64,000 bases of DNA. It comes from Wenzhouxiangella sp. XN24 (GTDB lineage Bacteria > Pseudomonadota > Gammaproteobacteria > Steroidobacterales > XN24). A program made the translations under genes and the position numbers. Below, one piece after another: positions 50,242 through 57,906 of this stretch. The DNA lies in contig NZ_JAAMFG010000028.1 of NCBI RefSeq assembly GCF_011064545.1, forward strand, positions 62,001-126,000, read 5' to 3'. Positions within the stretch are counted from its first letter, which is position 1, and each line of letters begins with the position of its first letter. The notes under the pieces were generated by a model, which was not told the origin of the DNA, made no database searches, and saw only the letters and a program-made list of their open reading frames with translations.

Positions 50242-50998
50242 CCATCGCCGCCATGGCGGCGGGCGGGACCCGGTGTCCAATGCCTTCGAGTACGGCATGT
50301 TCATGTTGTGGCTGGACCTCGACGAACTGGACACGGTGTTCCGCGGCCGCTGGTTCTGGTCCACGCGCCGCAGGGCGCTGGCCTGGCTGAAGCGTGAGGA
50401 CCATTTCGGCGACCCGGCGACATCCATGGCGCGGGCCGTGCGCGAACTCGTCGCCAGGCGCACGGGGCGCACACCGGCGGGTCCGATCCGCATGCTGGCG
50501 CACCTGCGCTATTTCGGGCACTGCTTCAACCCGGTCAGTTTCTTCTATTGCTATGACGAGAGCGGCACGCGCGTCGAGACGATCGTCGCCGAGGTCAGGA
50601 ACACGCCCTGGGGCGAAACGCATTGCTACGTATTGCCGCGCAACGAGGCGCGCATGCGCGGTCCGCTGCAGGAATTCGAGCTGGAAAAGCAGTTTCACGT
50701 GTCGCCTTTCCTGCCGATGGAAACCCATTACCAGTGGCGTTTCTCCGAGCCTGGCGAGCGCCTGTCCGTACACCTGCGCAACGAGCAACAGGGCCGACAC
50801 GCTTTCGACGCGACCCTGCGGCTGCGGCGCCGCGAGATCACGGGGCCCTCGCTCGCCGGCGCGTTGCTGCGCTTTCCCTTCATGACCTTGCGTGTCGTGA
50901 CCTTGATTTACTGGCAGGCCCTGAAGCTGAAACTGAAGGGCGCCGCCTTTTATACGCATCCGGCCAAGCGTGATCCCGGCATGGAGAATCCAGGATGA
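50210..50998 (+). CDS. DUF1365 protein
   Basis: 262 residues with the family motifs FEYGMFMLWLDLDEL, LRYFGHCFNPVSFFYCYD and EVRNTPWGETHCYVL. DUF1365 genes are nearly always beside CFA synthases and amine-oxidase-like genes, and a lipid-related role is assumed. The ATG at 50210 lies inside the preceding gene (32-nt overlap) with GGAG upstream. Confidence 0.9.
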   Translation: MQSCLYFGRVSHRRHGGGRDPVSNAFEYGMFMLWLDLDELDTVFRGRWFWSTRRRALAWLKREDHFGDPATSMARAVRELVARRTGRTPAGPIRMLAHLRYFGHCFNPVSFFYCYDESGTRVETIVAEVRNTPWGETHCYVLPRNEARMRGPLQEFELEKQFHVSPFLPMETHYQWRFSEPGERLSVHLRNEQQGRHAFDATLRLRRREITGPSLAGALLRFPFMTLRVVTLIYWQALKLKLKGAAFYTHPAKRDPGMENPG

Positions 50999-52278
50999 GA
51001 GAAGACATCATTCCCGCCAATGAAGCACCCGTCGTGGAAGACACGCGCGTCCGTCCGACGCGCATGCAGCGCTTTGCACGCAGCCTGCTGCTGAAGAGGA
51101 TGGCGCGCATCGAGCATGGCGTGCTCGAGATCCACGACGGGGAAGGCTCGCTGCGATTCGGCGGGGAGCCGGGACCCGAAGGCCTGCATGCACACATCGA
51201 GGTGCTGCACCCGCAATTCTGGGCGGACGCAGCATTCGGCGGTACCACCAGCGCCGGAGAGGCCTATATCCACGGCTTGTGGAAATGCGACGACCTGACG
51301 GCGCTCGTGCGCATGATGGTCGCCAACCGGCATGTCCTGGAAGACGTCGACGGCAGCGCCACGCGGCTGGCGGGGCTGGGTCGGCGCGTCGCCCACTGGC
51401 TGAACCGCAACAGTCGCCAGGGAAGCCGACGCAACATCTCCGCGCACTACGACCTGGGCAACGAATTCTTCGCCCTGTTCCTCGATCCGACCATGAACTA
51501 TTCCTGCGGCATCTTCGAATCGCCAGAGGCCACGATGGAAGAGGCGTCGCTCGCCAAGATGGACGCGATCTGTCGCAAGCTCGAGCTCAAGCCCGGGGAC
51601 CACCTGCTGGAAATCGGTACCGGCTGGGGCGGCCTCGCCCTCCACGCCGCGGGGCGCTACGGCTGCCGCGTGACCACGACCACGATCTCACGCGCGCAGC
51701 ATGAACTGGCGGCCGAACGGATCCGCGCGGCCGGGCTCGAGGAGCGCGTGGAGCTGCTGCTCTGCGACTATCGTGACCTCGAGGGAAGCTACGACAAGCT
51801 CGTCTCGATCGAGATGATCGAGGCCGTCGGCCACGAATACCTGGACACCTACTTTCGCCGCTGTTCACGCCTGCTGAAGCCGGATGGCCTGATGCTCCTG
51901 CAGTCCATCACGATCCGCGACGAGCTGTACGCGCAGGCGCTGAAATCGGTCGACTTCATCCAGCGCTTCGTCTTTCCGGGCGGCTTCCTGCCTTCGGTGG
52001 CGGCGATGAGTGCCAGCCTCGCCCGCACCACCGACCTGCAGATGCTCCACCTGCAGGACATCGGCCTGCATTACGCCCGGACCCTCAACCGCTGGCGCGA
52101 GCGTTTCTTCGAAAACGTCGACGCGGTGCGCTCGCTGGGCTATCCGGACAGCTTCGTGCGGCTCTGGGAGTATTACCTCTGTTACTGTGAAGGGGCCTTC
52201 CTGGAGCGCAATATCGGCAACGTGCAGCTGCTGCTGGCCAAGCCGCGCAACCGGCGCGAATCGCTCGGGTACGCCTGA
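50995..52278 (+). CDS. Cyclopropane-fatty-acid-synthase-like phospholipid methyltransferase
   Basis: 427 residues. The SAM-binding motif LLEIGTGWGGLALHAAG, ISAHYDLGNEFF, MNYSCGIF, SIEMIEAVGHEYLD and FVFPGGFLPS are CFA-synthase hallmarks. It transfers a methylene or methyl group to unsaturated acyl chains of phospholipids. In this cluster type the enzyme may instead make branched precursors of furan fatty acids (UfaM-like). It is the last gene of the operon, overlapping DUF1365 by 4 nt. Confidence 0.92.
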   Translation: MREDIIPANEAPVVEDTRVRPTRMQRFARSLLLKRMARIEHGVLEIHDGEGSLRFGGEPGPEGLHAHIEVLHPQFWADAAFGGTTSAGEAYIHGLWKCDDLTALVRMMVANRHVLEDVDGSATRLAGLGRRVAHWLNRNSRQGSRRNISAHYDLGNEFFALFLDPTMNYSCGIFESPEATMEEASLAKMDAICRKLELKPGDHLLEIGTGWGGLALHAAGRYGCRVTTTTISRAQHELAAERIRAAGLEERVELLLCDYRDLEGSYDKLVSIEMIEAVGHEYLDTYFRRCSRLLKPDGLMLLQSITIRDELYAQALKSVDFIQRFVFPGGFLPSVAAMSASLARTTDLQMLHLQDIGLHYARTLNRWRERFFENVDAVRSLGYPDSFVRLWEYYLCYCEGAFLERNIGNVQLLLAKPRNRRESLGYA

Positions 52279-52308
52279 CCGGGCAGCAACGCCTGTGCGG
52301 GCTGCGAC

Positions 52309-55300
52309 TCAGTTCGGATAGGTCTGCAGCAGGGCGGCGACGCCCTCCTGCATGCGATCGATGGCGACATGCAGGACGGGCAACTGTTTCCTCGCCTCCT
52401 CCAGCCTGCCCTGGCCGTTGGCGTCCTTGAGGGCCTGGATGGCGAGCATGAACTGCATGTAATTCGCTTCCAGCGAATCGAAATCGGCCTGCCGGCGCTG
52501 CCTGCGATCGTGGTCCACGTTGTCCAGCCAGCGACGCAGTTTCCAGCCGTCCGCACGCGGCTCGGCGGGAAAACGTCCACCGGTGTTGAGAGATTCCTCG
52601 ATGCGGCGAATCCATGCGCGCTGCTGGCTGATGCCGTGAATCACCGGCACGTCTTCGCGCCGGACGCGCCGCGCCTGGACCCAGCCCGGTGGCGGATGCC
52701 ATGCGTCCAGCCACCGGGGAATGTCCTTGCCCGGCATGGGCCGGGCGATGCCGTAGCCCTGGGCGACGTTGCATCCCATCTGGATCAGCAACTCTCCAAG
52801 GGCCGGCGTCTCCACGCCTTCCGCCACGACCTCGCGACCGAAGGCCTTGGCGAGACCCAGCACCCCGTCGAGAATCGCGAGGTCGTCCGGGTTGTCCAGC
52901 AGGTCGCGGACGAAACTCTGGTCGATCTTCAGCGCCCGGGCCGGGAGGCGACGCAGGAACGTCAGCGATGAATAGCCCGTGCCGAAGTCGTCGAGCGCGA
53001 AACCGACGCCGATCTGGTCGCAGGCGTCGATCACCTCGGAGACGCGGCCGATATCCTCCAGTGCGCTGTCTTCGAGCACTTCGAGTTCCAGCCGGCCCGG
53101 CCGGACACCGGGGTGGGCGGCGAGAAAGTCCTGCAGGCGGCTGACGAATTCCGGGTGCTGCAGATGCAAGCCGCTGATATTGACGCTGACGGGGATGTCG
53201 AGGCCGACGGCCCGCCAGGTCTCGACCTGGCTGAGCGCCTCGTTGAGCACCCATTCTCCGATCTTGATCTCCAGGTCGTGGCCATGCACATCGGCGAACA
53301 GGACCACCGGCGGAATGTAGCCGCGCTCCGGGTGAAACCAGCGAATCAACGCCTCGACACTGCGCAGGTGGCCGGTCCTGAGATCGACCTGCGGCTGGTA
53401 GTGCAATTGGAACTCGTTCCTCTCCAGGGCCTGCTGAATGCGATCGAGCGACTCGTGCCGACCTCGAATGTCGCGATCCCTGGCGATATCGAAGACGTGG
53501 TAACGGTTCTTGCCCGCGATCTTCGCCTGGTACATCGCCTGGTCCGCCTGGCGCAGCAACTGGTCGGCGTCCACGCGCTCCGCCTGCGGATAGAAGGTCA
53601 CGCCGATGCTGGCCGACACCTGGAGCACCCGGTTGTCCAGGAACACGGGCTGGCTCGCCGCCGTCAGCAGGCGGCCGATCATCTCGTCCGCCACGCCTTC
53701 GTCAGGCAGGTCGACGAAGACGGCCACGAACTCGTCGCCCCCGAGTCGCGAGATCGTGTCGCCCTCCCGGAGGTTGCGCTGCATGCGTTCGGCGACACAG
53801 GTCAACAGGCCGTCACCGACCTCGTGCCCGTTGAGATCGTTGATGTCCTTGAAACCGTCGAGATCGACGAAAGCCACGGCCAGTTTGCGATCGTGGCGTC
53901 GGGCCTGGGCCATGGCCTGGTCGAGACGATCGGAAAACAGGATCCGGTTGGGCAGGTTGGTCAATGCATCGTAATGCGCGATGTGCTCCAGCTTGCGCTG
54001 GTCTTCCTTCTGCAGGGTGATATCGGAGAACAGTCCGACATAGTTTCGCGGCAAGCCGTCTTCGTCCCAGATGACCGTGATGGTCAGCATCTCGACGTAG
54101 ATCTCGCCGTTCTTGCGCCGATTCGACACTTCGCCCTGCCAGTAGCCGTCGTCCTGGAGGCTGCGCCACATTGCACTGTAGAAAGCCGCATCGTGACGAC
54201 CCGAACTGAGAATGCTGGGGTTCTGGCCGATCACTTCCTCGCGGTCGTAGCCGGTGATGCGCGTGAACGCGTCGTTGACATCGACGATGTTGCCGTCCGG
54301 GTCGGTGATGGTGATGCCGTCCCGGGTATGCACGAAGACGCTGGCGGCGAGCTCCAGGCGCTGCTCGGTCCGCTTGCGTCGCGTGATGTCGTGGAAGATG
54401 ACGATCCCGGCCATGATCTCGTCTTCGGGCCCGCGGATCGGCGCCGCGTTGACGCTCAGCCAGCGCTCGGTGCCGGTCTTGTCGCGCACGATGATTTCCT
54501 CGCCGACCGTCTGCTCGCCGGTGCGCAGCGCGCGCATCAGGGCCATGTCCCTGCCCGGGTAACGCATGCCGTCCGGACGAAGCACCTCGTAACCGGTCAT
54601 GTGCTCCTTCCAGGCCGCATCGTCGAGGAACTGCTGCCGCTCGTCGCCGGCATGAAGTCCGAAGGCCGCGCGGTTCGCGAGCCGGATCGTACCGTCAGGG
54701 GCATCGGCGATCAGGATCCCGGAGGGCGAATTCGCCACGGCGGCCTCCATGAGCGCTTGTGACCTGAGCTTCTCCTCCTGGGCCGCCATGCGTTCCGTGA
54801 TGTCGCGCAGCACAAACACGAAACTCGGTTTCCCGCCGTTCGCGGGCGGCTTCAGCGCGGCGCTGAGTTCGAAATAGCGCGATTCCGCCGCGGTCTCGAT
54901 GGCGTATCGATGTCCGCCGGAGAATCCGGATTCCAGCGCCTCGGCCATGGCCCTGCGGGATTCCGCGGCGGCGGGCTGCGGCAACACGTCCTCGAGACTG
55001 TGACCGATGACCTGTTCCGGCGGCGGAAAGCAGGAGGTCGCTCCCGAGGCATGAAAATCGATGAAATACCCGTCGAGGTCGATGACGCAGAGCGTATCGG
55101 GAATCGCATCCAGGGTGGCGCTCAGCTGGCTGCGGGCTTCCTGCAACGCATCCATGGCCTGCTTCCGCTCGCTGATGTCGGCGAGGGTGCCGGAGATGCC
55201 CGAGGCTACCCGGTCCGGAGCAGGGACCCGCCGTGCCCTGAATTCCATCCAGCCCACATGCCCGGAGGAACGACGGTAGCGGAGTTCGACATGGCCGTAG

Positions 55301-56967
55301 TCCGAACGGCCGGCGACCAGGTCATGAAGAGTCGTCTCGAATCGGGGGCGGTCGGCGGGAAACACGAAGTCCGACAACGGGGCGCCGATGCAGTCGGTGA
55401 CGGGGAAACCGGTGACGCGCACCCAGGCCTGGTTGAGGAAACTCAGCGTCCCGTCGGGGCCGGCCTGGAAGATGACGTCGCGTGCGTTCTCGACGACCGA
55501 GCGATAGCGCGCCTCGCTGGCGTCGAGCGCCTCGCGCACCCGCATTTCCTCGCTGATATCGGCAAAGGACGTCACGGAGCCGATAAAGCGCCCATCGAGA
55601 ATGATGGGACGGCTGGTGAGCTGGGCGATGAACCGCGAACCGTCCGCCCTTTCTAACAGCTCGCGTCCCTGGTACTCCTCGCCGCGCTTCACGGCCATGA
55701 GGATCGGGCACTCGCTGTCCGGCGTGGCGTAGCCGTCGGCATGACGGTGGAACAACGGATGCGCGAACTTGCCCAGCAATCCGCGCACGCCATGGCCCAG
55801 GAGCTCTCCGGCCCGGCGGTTGGCATGCGTGATGTGACCCTGGGCATCCATGACATAGAGACCCTCGCCCATCGTATCGTTGATGGTCTGCAGGCGACGC
55901 CGCTCGAGCAGCTTGATGCTGTTCTCCCGCAACACCACATAGCCCGCGCCGGCCAGCAGCAGCAGCAGCAGCGTGGACATCGCCATGTTCAGCGTGAAGG
56001 TCCATTCGATGTCGGCGAGATCCGGCTCGGGCCCGTAGGACGCGACCTGCCCGATCTCGCGGCCGGATGCATCCTCGATCGGGGTCAGCACCGCCGAGAA
56101 ATGCGCCGTGCCGAGGTGCGACACGGCCCGCCCGCGCTGCAGGAAATCATCGGCCTCGTGCAGCCTGGCGAGGTTCTCGATCACGTCATCGGCGAAGCGG
56201 GCCAGGGGTGGCCCTGCGTCCGGCAGCACCCGGCCCGGATCCTCCACGACGAAGCGTTCCGAGACCGGCCACGGGGCGTAAAGCATGAGCTGGTCGTCCA
56301 GCACCGCGCGCTCGACCACCGCGCGGCGCAACAACATCTGCAGTTCGCGCTCTGGCAGCAGGCGCGTCATCTCCTGTCGCAAGGCATCGAAGGACACGCC
56401 GAACTCGACACTCCCCAGGTGGCGGCCGGAAGCATCGACGACCGGGAATATATGGCGCAAGCCGGTCGCCGTGCGGCCGACTTCGAAACCGCTGACCGGC
56501 TCGAGCGAGCTGTTGGCCTGCCCGACCGCGGGCCGGACTTCGTCGAGCGCATCGTCGAAGCGGTCGGGCAGATGAAAGCGCAACAAGCTGCGACTGTCGG
56601 GAAGATGGAAATGCAACTCGCGCAGCCCGCGTCCCTGCAGGCGACTGTAGGTATCGTAGAGGTGACGGTAAAGCTGGATTCGCGCGCTGTCGCGCAGAGC
56701 GGGTTCCTGCGCCTGGCGCAACAAGTCCAGCGTGGTCGGCTCGAGCACGTATTCGTCGAAATAAGTCTGCACGCTGTCGCGGTACATCGACTGCGCCGCC
56801 GCCCATGCCAGCGCCTGGCTGGTGGAGGCCTGCGTCAGGAGATAGTCGGTGGCCTGGGCACGACGATGATTGAAATAGCCGAAGGTCACCAGCCACATGA
56901 TCGCCAGTAACAGCAGGACGAATCCGATCAGGGAGGGCCGGTGGCGGTAGTTGCGCGTAAAACCCAT
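52309..56967 (-). CDS. dCache-PAS(x5)-GGDEF-EAL cyclic-di-GMP signalling protein
   Basis: 1552 residues. A first membrane helix (IGFVLLLLAIMWLVTFGYF) precedes a periplasmic dCache_3-like sensor (HFHLPDSRSLLRFHLPDRF), then a second helix near 325-345 and five PAS domains to about 1000. The GGDEF domain has intact RLGGDEF near 1075; the EAL domain keeps EALIRW near 1204, VNIS, DDFGTGYSS near 1325, KIDQSF and EGVET. Both activities look possible, with phosphodiesterase most likely. The C-terminus resembles a CZB zinc-sensing domain without its Cys/His ligands. It is coupled to the PhnD-like gene (2-nt gap). Confidence 0.93.
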   Translation of the reverse strand: MGFTRNYRHRPSLIGFVLLLLAIMWLVTFGYFNHRRAQATDYLLTQASTSQALAWAAAQSMYRDSVQTYFDEYVLEPTTLDLLRQAQEPALRDSARIQLYRHLYDTYSRLQGRGLRELHFHLPDSRSLLRFHLPDRFDDALDEVRPAVGQANSSLEPVSGFEVGRTATGLRHIFPVVDASGRHLGSVEFGVSFDALRQEMTRLLPERELQMLLRRAVVERAVLDDQLMLYAPWPVSERFVVEDPGRVLPDAGPPLARFADDVIENLARLHEADDFLQRGRAVSHLGTAHFSAVLTPIEDASGREIGQVASYGPEPDLADIEWTFTLNMAMSTLLLLLLAGAGYVVLRENSIKLLERRRLQTINDTMGEGLYVMDAQGHITHANRRAGELLGHGVRGLLGKFAHPLFHRHADGYATPDSECPILMAVKRGEEYQGRELLERADGSRFIAQLTSRPIILDGRFIGSVTSFADISEEMRVREALDASEARYRSVVENARDVIFQAGPDGTLSFLNQAWVRVTGFPVTDCIGAPLSDFVFPADRPRFETTLHDLVAGRSDYGHVELRYRRSSGHVGWMEFRARRVPAPDRVASGISGTLADISERKQAMDALQEARSQLSATLDAIPDTLCVIDLDGYFIDFHASGATSCFPPPEQVIGHSLEDVLPQPAAAESRRAMAEALESGFSGGHRYAIETAAESRYFELSAALKPPANGGKPSFVFVLRDITERMAAQEEKLRSQALMEAAVANSPSGILIADAPDGTIRLANRAAFGLHAGDERQQFLDDAAWKEHMTGYEVLRPDGMRYPGRDMALMRALRTGEQTVGEEIIVRDKTGTERWLSVNAAPIRGPEDEIMAGIVIFHDITRRKRTEQRLELAASVFVHTRDGITITDPDGNIVDVNDAFTRITGYDREEVIGQNPSILSSGRHDAAFYSAMWRSLQDDGYWQGEVSNRRKNGEIYVEMLTITVIWDEDGLPRNYVGLFSDITLQKEDQRKLEHIAHYDALTNLPNRILFSDRLDQAMAQARRHDRKLAVAFVDLDGFKDINDLNGHEVGDGLLTCVAERMQRNLREGDTISRLGGDEFVAVFVDLPDEGVADEMIGRLLTAASQPVFLDNRVLQVSASIGVTFYPQAERVDADQLLRQADQAMYQAKIAGKNRYHVFDIARDRDIRGRHESLDRIQQALERNEFQLHYQPQVDLRTGHLRSVEALIRWFHPERGYIPPVVLFADVHGHDLEIKIGEWVLNEALSQVETWRAVGLDIPVSVNISGLHLQHPEFVSRLQDFLAAHPGVRPGRLELEVLEDSALEDIGRVSEVIDACDQIGVGFALDDFGTGYSSLTFLRRLPARALKIDQSFVRDLLDNPDDLAILDGVLGLAKAFGREVVAEGVETPALGELLIQMGCNVAQGYGIARPMPGKDIPRWLDAWHPPPGWVQARRVRREDVPVIHGISQQRAWIRRIEESLNTGGRFPAEPRADGWKLRRWLDNVDHDRRQRRQADFDSLEANYMQFMLAIQALKDANGQGRLEEARKQLPVLHVAIDRMQEGVAALLQTYPN

Positions 56968-56969
56968 GC

Positions 56970-57836
56970 TCAGTAACCAGGTCCGGCGGGAACACGGAAT
57001 CCGGTTTCACGGATCATGCGCTCGATCGTCCCCAGGGATAGTTCGTCGACCGGAGCAAAACCGTGGCGACCGAGTTCCAGTCCGGACAGTATGTTTGCAT
57101 CGGTGGCGAGCAAGCCCGCACGCAGTGTCTCGATCTGCTCGAGCGTCATGGTGCGCCCATTGGCGACGAGCACGAAACCCGGCAGGGGATCCGTCTCCGC
57201 GATGACACGGAGGCCCAGTTGGCTGTAGCGGTCGGCGATCTTCCGCTTGAGGCCGCCCAGGGCGTACTTGCCCCCCACCAGCGCCAGCGCCACCGCCTCG
57301 TGGCTGCCGAGATAGTCTGCGGACATCTCGTCGATGTCGGCGCCGCCCTGTTGCAACAACCAGCCGCTGGCCAGGTAGCCGCAGGTCGATATCGGCTGGG
57401 TGAGCGCGATCCGCGCGGGCGCCCGGGGCCCTTCGGACGACCCCGGCTCACCCGGCTCGGGCACGCTGTCGGTCGGTGAGGCGAGCGCGCAGGTGTACCG
57501 TGCCTCCCCGTCGCTCCCGAGAAGGGCGACCACGGCGACGGCATGGGGTGCCATGCGCTGCAACTCGTGCAACGGCAGCGGGCCAAGATGCAGCAAATCG
57601 ATCTCGTCCGCCACGAAGGCGCGCAGGATCTCGTCGTAATCCGCAAGGTGCCGAACGGCCACCGGCCCGCCATGCAATCGCTGGAAGTGCGCCGCCAGCG
57701 CCTTGCTGTGCGCCACCGTGTTGCGCGGGTTTTCCATCGGCAGGGGCACGAAAACCAGCGACTCCGCCGGCATCGCGGCGGCGGGCGAGCACAAGAGCAG
57801 CGTCGCGATCCAGCCTTGGAACCTGTGCCCAACCAT
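56970..57836 (-). CDS. PhnD/SsuA/transferrin-family periplasmic binding protein
   Basis: 288 residues: a signal peptide (IATLLLCSPAAAMPA) and a type 2 periplasmic binding fold (SLVFVPLPMENPRNTVAHSK, VADEIDLLHLGPLPL, TQPISTCGYLASGWLLQ). No ABC transporter genes are adjacent; instead it is translated just before the GGDEF/EAL protein. I infer that it presents a ligand to the dCache sensor rather than importing it. Confidence 0.88.
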   Translation of the reverse strand: MVGHRFQGWIATLLLCSPAAAMPAESLVFVPLPMENPRNTVAHSKALAAHFQRLHGGPVAVRHLADYDEILRAFVADEIDLLHLGPLPLHELQRMAPHAVAVVALLGSDGEARYTCALASPTDSVPEPGEPGSSEGPRAPARIALTQPISTCGYLASGWLLQQGGADIDEMSADYLGSHEAVALALVGGKYALGGLKRKIADRYSQLGLRVIAETDPLPGFVLVANGRTMTLEQIETLRAGLLATDANILSGLELGRHGFAPVDELSLGTIERMIRETGFRVPAGPGY

Positions 57837-57837
57837 G

Positions 57838-57892
57838 AAAAAACCGCCCGAAAACTCCGTATCTGCCTGAGTTATCGGCAGATTGCGGGCGG
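57838..57892 (-). terminator. Hairpin with T-run after the S9 peptidase gene
   Basis: On the minus strand CCGCCCG (57886-57892), ATCTGCC, GGCAGAT and CGGGCGG (57844-57850) form a nested stem followed by TTTTTT (57838-57843). It fits an intrinsic terminator for the S9 peptidase gene. The T-run ends one base before the PhnD-like ATG, so the right arm also hides that gene's GGGCGG region and could affect its translation. Confidence 0.55.
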
Positions 57893-57899
57893 AACTTGA
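57872..57899 (-). promoter_or_regulatory. Candidate sigma-28 (FliA) promoter of the phnD-EAL operon
   Basis: The minus strand carries GCCGATAA (57872-57879), a perfect flagellar sigma-28 -10 element, and TCAAG (57895-57899) 15 nt upstream, close to TAAAG of the -35 element, where 14 nt is usual. Transcription would begin near 57865, about 30 nt before the PhnD-like ATG. It would place this c-di-GMP protein in the flagellar regulon. Confidence 0.55.
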
Positions 57900-57906
57900 G
57901 GATTAG

